A DNA stretch of 64,000 bases from Casp-actino8 sp964614655 (GCA_964614655.1 CAZTPF010000007.1:1-64000), one strand, 5' to 3'; counted from the stretch's first letter, positions 26,142 through 35,005 are shown. The notes: a model not told the origin generated them from the sequence alone. Numbers and translations are program-made.

Positions 26142-26746
26142 CCGCTGGTCCTCCACGGTTGCGTCGTCGCCCCCGCGTGGGTGGTGACGGTGCGCCCGAA
26201 GTGTTCTGTGCCGACGAACAGACGCTCGTCGCCGTCGATCTCGAACGCTGGCAGACGTTGGCCCGGCACGTCCTCGAAGCAGAAGGGGTCCGTGGTGCCT
26301 GCGAACTCAGCGTGTTCTTCGTGTCGGTCGACGACATGACCGACCTCAACGTCACGCACATGTCGGGCTCAGGCCCCACCGACGTTCTGTCGTTCCCGAT
26401 CGACGGAGGAGCGGTCGTCGACGTCGACGCCGGTGCGAGCCGCGGCCCGGATCGTCCCGAATCCGACCCGTCCGACCTGCCGCTTCTTCTGGGCGACGTC
26501 GTGATCTGTCCCGAAGTGGCCGAGACACAAGCTCCCACGCACGCCGGATCGCTCGACGACGAGATGGCACTGCTCGTCGTTCACGGTGTGCTGCACGTGC
26601 TCGGATGGGATCACTCCGACGATGACGAGCGCGAGGCGATGTGGCGTCGCCAGCGGGAGTTGCTCGAGGCTCACCATTGGCAGGGCCCAGCTCCCGACTC
26701 GTTTCGAGCCGACATGAACGACGGGGCGGAGGAAGACGGTCGATGA
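26138..26746 (+). CDS. ybeY: Endoribonuclease YbeY
   Basis: A 202-residue metal-dependent endoribonuclease for rRNA maturation and ribosome quality control. The zinc-binding motif HGVLHVLGWDH is intact near residue 150, preceded by DVLSFPID and LGDVVICPEVA. It is somewhat long because of about 25 N-terminal residues before the conserved core, an acidic insert (ASRGPDRPESDPSD) and an extended C-terminus. The GTG start overlaps the phoH stop (GTGA), giving coupled translation; its own stop overlaps the next ATG (ATGA). Confidence 0.92.
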   Translation: MTAGPPRLRRRPRVGGDGAPEVFCADEQTLVAVDLERWQTLARHVLEAEGVRGACELSVFFVSVDDMTDLNVTHMSGSGPTDVLSFPIDGGAVVDVDAGASRGPDRPESDPSDLPLLLGDVVICPEVAETQAPTHAGSLDDEMALLVVHGVLHVLGWDHSDDDEREAMWRRQRELLEAHHWQGPAPDSFRADMNDGAEEDGR

Positions 26747-28062
26747 GTTCGGTCACCATTCTCGGAGCGTTCACCGGCCTCGACTGGGGGCTGCTCGCCG
26801 TCATTTTGATCCTTCTCGTCTTCCTGATCTTTCTCGCCGTCGCCGAGATGGGGTTGTCGCGAATGACCAAGCCCAAGGCGGCGGCGCTGGCCGAGCGTCG
26901 GCCGAAGCAAGGCAAGGCGCTCGTCGAACTGATCGACGAGCCCGAGAAGTGGATCAATCCTCTTCTCCTCACGGTCAACGTCAGCCAGACGGTGCAGGCG
27001 ACCCTCACCGGTGTGGTGACGGCCCGAGCGTTCGGTCCCGTGGGCATCGCGGTCGGTGTCACGTTGAACGTGCTGGTTTTCTTCGTTCTCGCCGAAGCGG
27101 TTCCGAAGACCTACGCCGTCATCCACTCCGAGAGGGCTGCCCTTCTGTCGGCCCGAGGCATCCGCGGTCTCGTCGCCTTTCCTCCGCTGAAGCTGGTCTC
27201 ACGCGCTCTCATCAAGCTCACCAATGTGATCGTGAAAGGCAAAGGCCTCGAGGACGGCCCGTTCGTGAAGGAGCAGGAGTTCCTCGGTGTGGTCGAAGTC
27301 GCAGCTCAAGAGGAAGTCATCGAGAAGCACGAGCGTGAGCTCATCGAGTCCGTGATCGAGTTCGGAGACACCGTCGCTCGAGAGATCATGGTCCCACAGC
27401 CCGACATGATCACCGTTGCGGTGTCGTCCACCGTCGACGAGGTGATCGGTGTCAGCATCGCCCACGGTTTCTCCCGGATGCCGGTGATCAACGACGACGA
27501 CGACGTCGTCGGAGTCGCCTTCATGAAGGATCTCGTCCGTCTCGAACGCCTCGGACGCGGCGCCGAACTCGTGACGGCGCACATGCGCGACGTCGTCGTG
27601 GTACCCGAGAACAAGCCGGTCGCAAAGTTGATGCGCGAGATGCAGACGAACAAGTTCCATCTGGCGGTTGTCGCCGACGAGTACGGATCGATCACCGGCA
27701 TGATCACCCTCGAGGACTGTCTCGAAGAACTCGTCGGCGAGATCGTCGACGAGTACGACCGTGAGGAAACCGAGATCAGCCAGCTGCCCAACGGCGACTT
27801 GTTGGTTCTCGGCTCGACGAGCGTGTCGGACGTGAACGAGAAGTTGTCGACCCACATCCCCGACGAGGAGTGGGACTCCATCGGAGGATTCGTGTTCGGC
27901 ACCCTCGAACACGTGCCCTCGGTCGGTGAGTTCGTCGATTTCGAGGGCTGGAGATTCCGAGTGGCCGAGTTGAAGGGTCGCCGGATCCAGAAGGTCCGCG
28001 TCACCCTCATCGAAGTCCCGTCCGACCAGCCGACGGAGGATGAGTCGACAGCGACCAACTAG
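26743..28062 (+). CDS. CNNM/CorC-type hemolysin-family transport protein
   Basis: A 439-residue integral membrane protein. The N-terminal DUF21/CNNM domain (about 1-190) holds several membrane segments starting WGLLAVILILLVFLIFLAV; two CBS domains follow (about 215-335, with MVPQPDM and GFSRMPVINDDDDVVG) and a CorC_HlyC domain ends the protein (LPNGDLLVLGSTSV to the C-terminus). Relatives are Mg2+ (or related divalent) efflux proteins. The ATG overlaps the ybeY stop and has GGAGGAAG upstream. Its TAG stop also begins the -10 box of the next gene. Confidence 0.88.
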   Translation: MSSVTILGAFTGLDWGLLAVILILLVFLIFLAVAEMGLSRMTKPKAAALAERRPKQGKALVELIDEPEKWINPLLLTVNVSQTVQATLTGVVTARAFGPVGIAVGVTLNVLVFFVLAEAVPKTYAVIHSERAALLSARGIRGLVAFPPLKLVSRALIKLTNVIVKGKGLEDGPFVKEQEFLGVVEVAAQEEVIEKHERELIESVIEFGDTVAREIMVPQPDMITVAVSSTVDEVIGVSIAHGFSRMPVINDDDDVVGVAFMKDLVRLERLGRGAELVTAHMRDVVVVPENKPVAKLMREMQTNKFHLAVVADEYGSITGMITLEDCLEELVGEIVDEYDREETEISQLPNGDLLVLGSTSVSDVNEKLSTHIPDEEWDSIGGFVFGTLEHVPSVGEFVDFEGWRFRVAELKGRRIQKVRVTLIEVPSDQPTEDESTATN

Positions 28063-28065
28063 GTT
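28060..28065 (+). promoter_or_regulatory. Leaderless -10 box TAGGTT whose TAG is the previous gene's stop codon
   Basis: TAGGTT is followed by 6 bases (CGCCCC) and then ATG 28072. The first three bases are the stop codon of the CNNM gene. Confidence 0.5.
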
Positions 28066-28071
28066 CGCCCC

Positions 28072-28809
28072 ATGGACATTCGACTCGACGGCAAAGTCGC
28101 CCTGGTGACCGGGGCATCGCGGGGAATCGGCCGAGCCATGGCCAAGACGATGGCCGAATCGGGAGCGAGCGTGATGATGGTCTCACGCAAGATCGACGAA
28201 TCGTCGCTCGAGGGCATCGACGGCGAAGTCTCGATCCATCCTGCCAACACCGGTGACGTCGAGGCCGGTCGCCGTTGTGTCGAGGTGACGCTCGAGAAGT
28301 ACGGGCGGATCGACGTTCTGGTGAACAACGCCGCCACGAACCCTTATTTCGGAGACACCCTCGGCGTCGACGAGGCTCGCTACGACAAGACCTTCCAAGT
28401 GAATCTTCGCGGACCGATCTTTTGGACGGCCGCCGTGTGGGACGCGTGGATGAAGGACAATCCCGGAGTCGTTCTGAACGTGGCGTCGGTCGGAGGTATT
28501 CGCTCCGAGACCGGTCTCGGTGTCTACAACCTCACCAAAGCCGCCCTCATCCATCTGACCCGTCAGCTGGGCGGGGAACTCGGTCCGACTCGAGTGGTCG
28601 GAATCGCGCCGGGCTTGGTCACCACCGACTTCGCCGCCTTCCTCGTCGACAATTTCGGTGATCGGCTGGCGGCGGCGCTTCCGACGAAGAGGTTGGGCGA
28701 TCCACAGGACATCGCGAATCTGGCCACTTTCCTCGTGTCGGACGCCGCCAGCTGGATCACTGGCGAGACCTACGTGATCGACGGCGGTGCCGGAACCCGT
28801 TCCAGTTGA
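28072..28809 (+). CDS. Short-chain dehydrogenase/reductase (SDR)
   Basis: A 245-residue classical SDR. The NAD(P)-binding GASRGIG motif is near the N-terminus, NNAA follows, and the catalytic Ser and the YNLTK motif (Tyr-x3-Lys) are intact. The final GGAGTRSS end is typical of FabG-like enzymes. The substrate cannot be told from sequence; relatives act in lipid or secondary metabolism. It starts 9 bases after the CNNM stop from a leaderless-type promoter and converges on the second SDR gene 63 bases away. Confidence 0.85.
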   Translation: MDIRLDGKVALVTGASRGIGRAMAKTMAESGASVMMVSRKIDESSLEGIDGEVSIHPANTGDVEAGRRCVEVTLEKYGRIDVLVNNAATNPYFGDTLGVDEARYDKTFQVNLRGPIFWTAAVWDAWMKDNPGVVLNVASVGGIRSETGLGVYNLTKAALIHLTRQLGGELGPTRVVGIAPGLVTTDFAAFLVDNFGDRLAAALPTKRLGDPQDIANLATFLVSDAASWITGETYVIDGGAGTRSS

Positions 28810-28872
28810 CGGAGTTCGTCGGCGAGTCGACGTCCGGCGATGCCGAGGGCGACCGCCGTTGCGGCGAATCGT

Positions 28873-29670
28873 TCACTCGGAGAAGTTCTGGAAGATACGA
28901 GGAAGGTCGGGATACCGGCCGGTGTTGCCGCCGCCGTCGATCGAGAGGAACGACGCGCTCATGAACGTCGAGTCGTCGGACGCGAGGAAGAGGGCGAGTT
29001 CGGCGATCTCGGCCGGTTCGGCGAATCGATGGAGGGGAGCGTTCTCCACGAACTCGTCGACGACACCTGGAACGCCGAAGAAGCCTGCTGTGGCGTTGGT
29101 GCGGACGAGTCCGGGAGCGATGGTGTTGGCGCGGATGTTCCTTTCGCCGAGCTCCATGGCCGCCACACGAGTGAGCATGGCCACCCCGGCTTTGGCCGCA
29201 CAGTAGGCGGCCATTCCCTTGGAGGGCTGAATGGCGTTGAGAGACGCAATGGTCAGAAGTGATCCGCCGTCGCGCATCGTTCTCGACGCATGCTTGACGG
29301 TGACGAAGACCCCGGTGAGGCACAGGTCGATGATGCGTTGCCATTCGTCGAGAGGATGATCGGCGAGGAGTCCGTACGTCCCGGCGCCGGCATTGGCGAC
29401 GACCACGTCGACTCCGCCAAAGTGCGACGCGGCGACGGCGAAGAGGTTCTCGACGTCGGTCTCTCGGGTGACGTCACAGCGGGCAGTGACGAGGAAGCGA
29501 TCGGATGCCAGCTGTTCCATGGCCGCCAAGCCGCCTTCGTCGACGTCGCCGGCCACCACGCAAGCTCCCTCGGACAGGAATTTCTCGGTGATGGCGAGGC
29601 CGATACCCGACGCCGCGCCGGTGACGACTGCGACTTTTCCGGACAGGCGGTCGAAGGTTCGTGTTGTCAC
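28873..29670 (-). CDS. Short-chain dehydrogenase/reductase (SDR)
   Basis: A 265-residue classical SDR with GAASGIG, NAGAG, a catalytic Ser in TIASLNAIQ and YCAAKAG. The Asp following the second strand (VVAGDVDE) suggests NAD preference. The GTG at 29670 is 6 bases downstream of TACTGT (29682-29677) without a ribosome-binding site, a leaderless start; longer open frames upstream are shadows of the menE gene. Substrate unknown. It lies beside menE but no known menaquinone step needs it. Confidence 0.85.
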   Translation of the reverse strand: MTTRTFDRLSGKVAVVTGAASGIGLAITEKFLSEGACVVAGDVDEGGLAAMEQLASDRFLVTARCDVTRETDVENLFAVAASHFGGVDVVVANAGAGTYGLLADHPLDEWQRIIDLCLTGVFVTVKHASRTMRDGGSLLTIASLNAIQPSKGMAAYCAAKAGVAMLTRVAAMELGERNIRANTIAPGLVRTNATAGFFGVPGVVDEFVENAPLHRFAEPAEIAELALFLASDDSTFMSASFLSIDGGGNTGRYPDLPRIFQNFSE

Positions 29671-29690
29671 GGGCCGACAGTAGCCCTTCG

Positions 29691-30815
29691 TCAGAGGTCG
29701 CGCAGTCGCTGCTCGACGAGTTCGCGAACCGCGCCTCGTCGGATCTTGCCGAGCGAAGTCGTCGGCATCTGCGACAGGTGAACGACGCGCTTCGGTGCGC
29801 AGAACGCCGGCAACTGGGATCCGACTGCGTCCCGAAGGGCCGCGACGTCGAGATCGTGATCGGTGGTGGCGGCCACGACCATCTGCCCCCATTCTTCGTC
29901 GGTCACTCCCACGATGCAGACGATCGACTCGGGAAAGAATGTGGAGACGGCACGTTCGACGGCATCGGGCCAGACCTTCTCGCCGCCGGTCTTGATCATG
30001 TCGTCGAGTCGCCCGTCGACGGACAGAACGCCGTCGACGAACGAGCCCACGTCGCCGGTGTGCAGCCATCCGTCGTCGTCGATCACAGTCGTTCCGTCGC
30101 GGTAAGTGCGCATGTTGGTGGGCGACTTGATCAGAATCTCGCCGTCGTCTCCGATTCGGATCTCGACGCCGTCGAGCGGAGATCCGTCGTAGACGACGCC
30201 GCTCCCGGTCTCGGTGAGCCCGTAGGTGGCGACGACGTGCGGCGGTCGATCGGCGGGCGGACGGGATCCTCCCAGAAGTACACAGCGAAAGATGTCGGGA
30301 TCGATTCGTCGGAGCGCAGTCGGGACGAGAGACACGTGGGTGCATCCGGAGGCGGCGGCATCACGGACGACATCGGCGTCGAACTTCTCGACGACGGTCA
30401 GGTCGGCACCGGTGTCGAGGGCCTTGAAGATCACCGACAGCCCACCGACGTGAGAAAGAGGAAGGCAGGCGAGCCAGTGCGTGTCGGGTCCGGAGGGGAG
30501 TCGGCGACTCCCGAGGCGAGCCGAGGCACGAACGGCGTCGCGAGTGAGGACGACTCCTTTGGGTGTTCCTGTGCTCCCGCTGGTCGCCACGACGAGGGCG
30601 TCACCGTCCTCCACGTCGAGTCCGCCGTCGAGTGCGATCTCGCCATCAGTCGTACGGACGAACGAAGCGCCGAGCGTGAAGGCGACCCGCCGTCGCTCGT
30701 CGATTCCGAGTCGCTGATCGAGGGGCAAGATCGCGTCGCCGCGGTCCAGGACGTTCGTCAGGTGATCGACGAACGACGGACCGGCGGGCAGATCGAGCGC
30801 GACGAGTCGAGGCAC
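29691..30815 (-). CDS. menE: o-Succinylbenzoate-CoA ligase
   Basis: A 374-residue AMP-forming acyl-CoA synthetase, short as MenE proteins of Actinobacteria are. The ATP-binding motif TSGSTGTPKG is at 78-87, YGLTETGSG and DGWLHTGDVG follow, and the catalytic C-terminal lysine is in TSLGKIRRG. MenE activates o-succinylbenzoate with CoA in menaquinone synthesis. Assignment is supported by menA, menD, menF, menG and menH within 9 kb. GTG start, with TAGCCT (30827-30822) 6 bases upstream and no ribosome-binding site. Confidence 0.85.
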   Translation of the reverse strand: MPRLVALDLPAGPSFVDHLTNVLDRGDAILPLDQRLGIDERRRVAFTLGASFVRTTDGEIALDGGLDVEDGDALVVATSGSTGTPKGVVLTRDAVRASARLGSRRLPSGPDTHWLACLPLSHVGGLSVIFKALDTGADLTVVEKFDADVVRDAAASGCTHVSLVPTALRRIDPDIFRCVLLGGSRPPADRPPHVVATYGLTETGSGVVYDGSPLDGVEIRIGDDGEILIKSPTNMRTYRDGTTVIDDDGWLHTGDVGSFVDGVLSVDGRLDDMIKTGGEKVWPDAVERAVSTFFPESIVCIVGVTDEEWGQMVVAATTDHDLDVAALRDAVGSQLPAFCAPKRVVHLSQMPTTSLGKIRRGAVRELVEQRLRDL

Positions 30816-30842
30816 CCGATCAGGCTAGGTCGCGTCACTTCG

Positions 30843-32249
30843 TCACCAGGTCGGATCGATGGGAGTCGCGAGGCCGAGCGCCTGGTCGACGGCCGACGCC
30901 ACGTCGAGGCAGATCAGATCGTCGTATCGCCAACCTGACACCTGGACCCCGACGGGCAGGCCGTCGGCGATTCCGGCGGGGACGACGGCGGCCGGCGATC
31001 CGAAGAGATTGGCCGCCATGACGGGGCGGAAGGTCTCGAACACGACCTCGGCCGAGGCGGCGTCGAGGAGGTCGAATCCGTGAGGGAAGGCCGGCAAGGC
31101 CCAGGTTGGCGAGAGAAGAACGTCGAAGTCGGCGAACCACTCGGACCACTCGCGTGCGAGCTCGTGTCGCTGGGCGTGGAGAAACGTGATGGCGGTCTGA
31201 TCGAGTCGAGGAAACTTCTCGCGTCCGAATTCGAGGAAGCGCCGGGCGTCGTCACCGAGGACGCCGTCGAGGAGCGGCTGCATCACGGAGAGTTCCGCAT
31301 TGAGGGTGGCCGACCACATCTCGATGGCCGACTCGAAACGCGGAGGAAGCGCTTCCACCACGTCGTGTCCGAGCGACGACAGCACGTCGGCAGCCGATCG
31401 CACGACGGACGCGATTCCCGGGTCGGTCCGGCCACCGGGAACGTCGGCCATCACTGCTACACGCCAGGGGCGGTCCTCGGGTGCTCGGCTCAGGTGGGCG
31501 GGTGTCGAATAGGGATCGCGGGAGTGCGCGCCCCGGATGGCATCGAATCCGATGCGGACGTCGTCGATACGTCGAGCCATGACCCCGTCGACAAGCATGA
31601 GTTGCGAGGCCAAGCCGAGCGACGTGGGCGGAATCTCGGTGGCCCATGGAACGATGCCTTGCGTCGGCTTGATCGACGCGACTCCGCAGCAGTGCGCAGG
31701 GTTGCGCAAGGACCCCCCGATGTCGTTACCGAGTCCGATCGGAGACATTCCGGATGCGAGGGCGGCCGCCTCACCCCCGCTCGAACCACCGGCGGTTCGG
31801 TCGTGGTGCCACGGATTGCGAGTGAGCCCGTGCAACGACGAATCGGTGTGGACGCGCAATCCCATGTCGGGGAGGTTGGTGCGTCCGATCGGAATCGCGC
31901 CGGCCCGTCTCATGCGCTCGACGATCGGGGCATCGGATGAACTGATCGCTTGAGCGAGAGCTGGCACCGCGTTCGTCGTCGGAGTGCCGGCCAGATCGAT
32001 GTTCTCCTTGACGGTGCAGGGAACGCCGTGCAACGGACCGATAGGTTCGCCCGCTCGTCGCATTGCGTCGGCGCGATCGGCATCGGCTCGCGCTCGGTCG
32101 TCGAAACGATGAACGATCGCGTTCAATCGCGGATTGACGTCGTCGACACGCGAAAGGTGCGCGTCGACGACCTCGCGACTCGACACCTCGCCACTTGCGA
32201 TCAAACGGGCGAGTTCTCGCGCCGACTGGCGCCACAATTCGTCGGACAC
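30843..32249 (-). CDS. Amidase signature family enzyme
   Basis: A 468-residue amidase. The signature GGSSGGEAAALASG and the Ser-cisSer-Lys triad (Lys in HGVPCTVKENID) are present, as is NDIGGSLRNPAHCCG. Relatives hydrolyse diverse carboxamides or serve as GatA; the lack of a neighbouring gatB/gatC and the general amidase character favour a stand-alone amidase. GTG start 7 bases after TACTGT (32262-32257), leaderless type. It is divergent from menA, with less than 60 bases between the two. Confidence 0.85.
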   Translation of the reverse strand: MSDELWRQSARELARLIASGEVSSREVVDAHLSRVDDVNPRLNAIVHRFDDRARADADRADAMRRAGEPIGPLHGVPCTVKENIDLAGTPTTNAVPALAQAISSSDAPIVERMRRAGAIPIGRTNLPDMGLRVHTDSSLHGLTRNPWHHDRTAGGSSGGEAAALASGMSPIGLGNDIGGSLRNPAHCCGVASIKPTQGIVPWATEIPPTSLGLASQLMLVDGVMARRIDDVRIGFDAIRGAHSRDPYSTPAHLSRAPEDRPWRVAVMADVPGGRTDPGIASVVRSAADVLSSLGHDVVEALPPRFESAIEMWSATLNAELSVMQPLLDGVLGDDARRFLEFGREKFPRLDQTAITFLHAQRHELAREWSEWFADFDVLLSPTWALPAFPHGFDLLDAASAEVVFETFRPVMAANLFGSPAAVVPAGIADGLPVGVQVSGWRYDDLICLDVASAVDQALGLATPIDPTW

Positions 32250-32256
32250 GATGGCG

Positions 32257-32283
32257 ACAGTATCCCGTCCTCATCGGTACTCT
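32257..32283. promoter_or_regulatory. Back-to-back leaderless promoters of the amidase gene and menA leader
   Basis: Minus strand: TACTGT (32262-32257), 7 bases before GTG 32249. Plus strand: TACTCT (32278-32283), 6 bases before GTG 32290. The two -10 boxes are 15 bases apart, so polymerases would compete. Confidence 0.5.
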
Positions 32284-32289
32284 GGCCGG

Positions 32290-32310
32290 GTGGTTCGGGG
32301 TCTTGAGTGA
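32290..32310 (+). CDS. Six-codon leader ORF overlapping menA
   Basis: GTG GTT CGG GGT CTT GAG TGA encodes MVRGLE. It begins 6 bases after a TACTCT box with no ribosome-binding site, and its TGA overlaps the GTG of menA (GTGA). Ribosomes finishing the leader could restart on menA. Functional only as a translation-entry device, if at all; no conservation data available here. Confidence 0.4.
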   Translation: MVRGLE

Positions 32311-33170
32311 ATCGCTGGATCGTCGGGTCCCGGCCCCGCACTCTTCCGGCAGCCATCGTGCCGGTCGCCTTGGGTGCAGTCGTCGCCGTTGGCGAGGGTG
32401 GTGCCGTCTGGACGTCCGTGCCGTTGGCGGCGGTCGTCGCTTTGGCCCTGCAAGTGGGCGTCAACTACGCCAACGACTACAGCGACGGGGTTCGCGGTAC
32501 CGACGACGAGCGGGTCGGGCCGGTTCGTCTCGTGGCATCAGGTCTGGCGACAGCTCGTGCGGTGAAGGTGGCCGCCATCGGGTCGTTCGGCGTGGCGGCG
32601 GCGGTCGGTCTGGTGCTCGCCGCCATGACGACGTGGTGGCTGCTCGTCATCGGCGCGGCCTGCATTCTGGCCGGTTGGTTCTACACGGGCGGCCCGCGCC
32701 CTTACGGCTACGCCGGGTTCGGTGAGGTCTTCGTTTTCGTCTTCTTCGGATTGGTGGCCACCGCCGGTACCACGTACGTCGTGCTCGAGCGCCTGCCGGC
32801 TGCATCGTGGTGGCTCGGAACGTCGACCGGCGCTCTGTCGTGCGCGTTGCTCGTCACGAACAACCTTCGCGACGTGCCGACTGATCGTCTCGTCGGCAAG
32901 AACACGTTGGCCGTTCGTCTGGGCGTCGAGCGAACACGCATTCTCTACGTCGCTTTGATCGCGGTGTCGTTCGTCACCTTGATCGTGGCGGGCGTCGATC
33001 GTCCCGAGTTCCTCGTCGGTCTGCTGGCTGTCCCGCTCGCCGTGCGTCCGGTGCGCGACGTTCTCGCTGGCGCGAGCGACCGGGAACTCGTCCCGATCCT
33101 CGGCGGAACGGGCCGAATCCAGTTGGTCGTCGGAGTGCTCGTGGTGGCATCGACGATCGTGTTGGGTTAG
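32307..33170 (+). CDS. menA: 1,4-dihydroxy-2-naphthoate polyprenyltransferase
   Basis: A 287-residue UbiA-superfamily membrane protein with about eight to nine membrane segments. The first Asp-rich motif NYANDYSDG is at 53-61 and the second, NNLRDVPTDRLVGK, near 195. It attaches the polyprenyl chain to dihydroxynaphthoate to give demethylmenaquinone. GTG start overlapping the leader ORF stop; there is no good ribosome-binding site, which supports coupled re-initiation. Its TAG stop doubles as the start of the next gene's -10 box. Confidence 0.93.
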   Translation: MNRWIVGSRPRTLPAAIVPVALGAVVAVGEGGAVWTSVPLAAVVALALQVGVNYANDYSDGVRGTDDERVGPVRLVASGLATARAVKVAAIGSFGVAAAVGLVLAAMTTWWLLVIGAACILAGWFYTGGPRPYGYAGFGEVFVFVFFGLVATAGTTYVVLERLPAASWWLGTSTGALSCALLVTNNLRDVPTDRLVGKNTLAVRLGVERTRILYVALIAVSFVTLIVAGVDRPEFLVGLLAVPLAVRPVRDVLAGASDRELVPILGGTGRIQLVVGVLVVASTIVLG

Positions 33171-33173
33171 TTT
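33168..33173 (+). promoter_or_regulatory. Leaderless -10 box TAGTTT overlapping the menA stop
   Basis: TAGTTT, then 6 bases (CGACCG), then ATG 33180. The TAG is the menA stop codon, as at 28060. Confidence 0.5.
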
Positions 33174-33179
33174 CGACCG

Positions 33180-33449
33180 ATGGCGTCCTTACCCCCTCCG
33201 CCTCCCGCCGGTGACCGCTCCGGAACTCCCCGCACCGATGCTCGTGCGGTCGCCGCTCTCGTCTGCGGCATTCTCGGTCTTTTGATTCTCGGTCTGGTGT
33301 TCGGCGCCGTGGCCGTGATCCTCGGTCGCCGTTCTCGTCGCGAGATCATGGAGCAGCCGGCCGTCCTGAAGGGTCTCGGTCTCGCCACGGCGGGCATGGT
33401 GCTCGGCGTGATCGACATGGCGGCTTACATCTTCATCGTCTTCGCCTGA
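33180..33449 (+). CDS. DUF4190-type small membrane protein
   Basis: An 89-residue protein: a proline-rich cytoplasmic start (ASLPPPPPAGD), then two membrane segments (VAALVCGILGLLILGLVFG and about 65-87) joined by a basic loop (GRRSRREIMEQPAVLKG). This is the DUF4190 pattern, common in Actinobacteria with no assigned function. Leaderless start. It lies between menA and menH on opposite strand from the latter; no link to menaquinone is known. Confidence 0.8.
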   Translation: MASLPPPPPAGDRSGTPRTDARAVAALVCGILGLLILGLVFGAVAVILGRRSRREIMEQPAVLKGLGLATAGMVLGVIDMAAYIFIVFA

Positions 33450-33459
33450 GCGCGATCAC

Positions 33460-34278
33460 CTAGCTTGCCGTTCGACTGCTCTCGACGATCGTGGCCATGG
33501 TGATCGGATCCTCGAGGTGCACGGCGTGCCCGCGACCCGGTACGTCGACTCGTCGAACCTGACCGCCGAACAGTTCGGCCATGCGGTCGGCGATCGTCGA
33601 GAACTTAAGGTCGTCGCGACCGGTCACCAATGTCGTCGGGCAGTCGATGTCTCCGAGTCGCGACCAGAGAGAATCCTGAACGCCGGTTCCGGCCGATCGC
33701 AGAGAGTGGGCCAGACCCGAGGGCGTGTTCCGACGACGATCGTCGAGATTTTGCCGGTCGGTCGGAAGCGAGGCGAAGAGCGGTTGGCTCAACCACTCGC
33801 TCAGGAAGGCGTCGAGATCCATGGTTTCGAGCCGTTCGGCGAGCTCGTCGTCCCGTCGTCGACGCTCAGCGCGCTCGGACGCATCGTCGAGACCAGGTGA
33901 CGCCCCGACGAGGACGAGAGCGAGTGCTGCGTCGGGGTGGTGGACGGCGATGTGCAGAGCCGTGCGCCCTCCCATGGAGTAGCCGACGTAGACGGCGGGT
34001 GGCAGGTGGGTGGCGAGGGCGTCGGCATAGTCGGCGATTCCGATACGACACCCCGACGATGCGCCGTGGCCCGGCGCGTCCGGCAGGTAGATCTCGGCGT
34101 CGGGGTCGAGGTGGGTGACGACCGGATCCCAGGAGCGACCGGTCTGGGTGAACCCGTGCAACAGGACGATCGGTGGACGTCGACCCGCCCGTCGGTGGAC
34201 GTGCAATTCGCCGTCCTCGTCGATGGCGAGTTCCGACCAGACGGGATCCACGGAACCTCGATCGTCACTCGGCCGCAC
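33460..34278 (-). CDS. menH: MenH-like alpha/beta hydrolase (SHCHC synthase candidate)
   Basis: A 272-residue alpha/beta hydrolase. The nucleophile elbow GYSMGG places Ser101; the acid is in TGRDDLKF and the His in GRGHAVH. HGFTQTGRSW forms the oxyanion region. MenH releases pyruvate from SEPHCHC after MenD; location between menA and menD supports it, although esterases share the fold. The start is uncertain: GTG 34278 overlaps the dsbA-like gene by 14 bases; GTG at codon 10 would avoid much of this. Confidence 0.75.
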   Translation of the reverse strand: MRPSDDRGSVDPVWSELAIDEDGELHVHRRAGRRPPIVLLHGFTQTGRSWDPVVTHLDPDAEIYLPDAPGHGASSGCRIGIADYADALATHLPPAVYVGYSMGGRTALHIAVHHPDAALALVLVGASPGLDDASERAERRRRDDELAERLETMDLDAFLSEWLSQPLFASLPTDRQNLDDRRRNTPSGLAHSLRSAGTGVQDSLWSRLGDIDCPTTLVTGRDDLKFSTIADRMAELFGGQVRRVDVPGRGHAVHLEDPITMATIVESSRTAS

Positions 34279-34933
34279 GAGAGGCAGCGCGTCGAAGAAC
34301 CCTTTCGAAGGTGTCGCTGTCCTGCGCGCCCGGGATGGCCCACTGCCCTTCGATCACATAGGTGGGCACTCCGGTGATCCCGTGACTCGCGGCCTGGGCG
34401 AGTTCTTCGTTCACTTCGCCCACACCCGAATCAGAGGCGAGGAAATCGAGGACTTCCTCGGCGGTCGAATCGAGGATCGGTGCCGCGATCTCGGCGAGAG
34501 TGTCACGATCTCCGATGTGTCGACCTTGGACGAAGTAGGCCTCGAGAAGAGCTTCCTTCAGTCGTTCCTGCGATCCGTCCGCCCGCTCGCCGGCGAGCCA
34601 CAGCAGTCGATGGGCGAGGAGCGTGTTGGACCGTTGGGCGATGTCCATACGGAAGGCGAGTCCGTCCTCGGCCGCCGTCCGGGTCAGGTGGTCGAGAATG
34701 GCGTCGGCTCGTTCGGCGCCCCCGAACTTCTTCGCGTAGCCCTCGCGAGCCGGGACGGAGCGATCCTTGGGTGCCGTCGGGTCGAGTTGGTAGGCCCGAT
34801 AGATCACGTCGACCTCGACGGGGTCGTCGCCGGTCGACAAAGCGTCGAGGGCACGCTCGAAACGCCGCTTTCCGATGTAGCACCACGGACAGATCACGTC
34901 CGACCAGATCTCGACCCGCAGAACCCTCGCCAC
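34265..34933 (-). CDS. DsbA-family (FrnE-like) oxidoreductase
   Basis: A 222-residue thioredoxin-fold protein with CPWC at residues 15-18 and the cis-proline loop GVPTYV. It has no signal peptide, so it is cytoplasmic and of the FrnE/2-hydroxychromene isomerase-like group, thought to act as a disulfide oxidoreductase or isomerase. GTG start 6 bases after TAGGGT (34945-34940), leaderless type. Overlaps the menH-like gene by 14 bases, so the two are co-transcribed. Confidence 0.87.
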   Translation of the reverse strand: MARVLRVEIWSDVICPWCYIGKRRFERALDALSTGDDPVEVDVIYRAYQLDPTAPKDRSVPAREGYAKKFGGAERADAILDHLTRTAAEDGLAFRMDIAQRSNTLLAHRLLWLAGERADGSQERLKEALLEAYFVQGRHIGDRDTLAEIAAPILDSTAEEVLDFLASDSGVGEVNEELAQAASHGITGVPTYVIEGQWAIPGAQDSDTFERVLRRAASRAAE

Positions 34934-35005
34934 GACGTCACCCTAATTGGCCAACTGACACGTCCGACATCGTCGTAGTCCAACCAGATCCTCGTAGCGT
35001 TCTCG

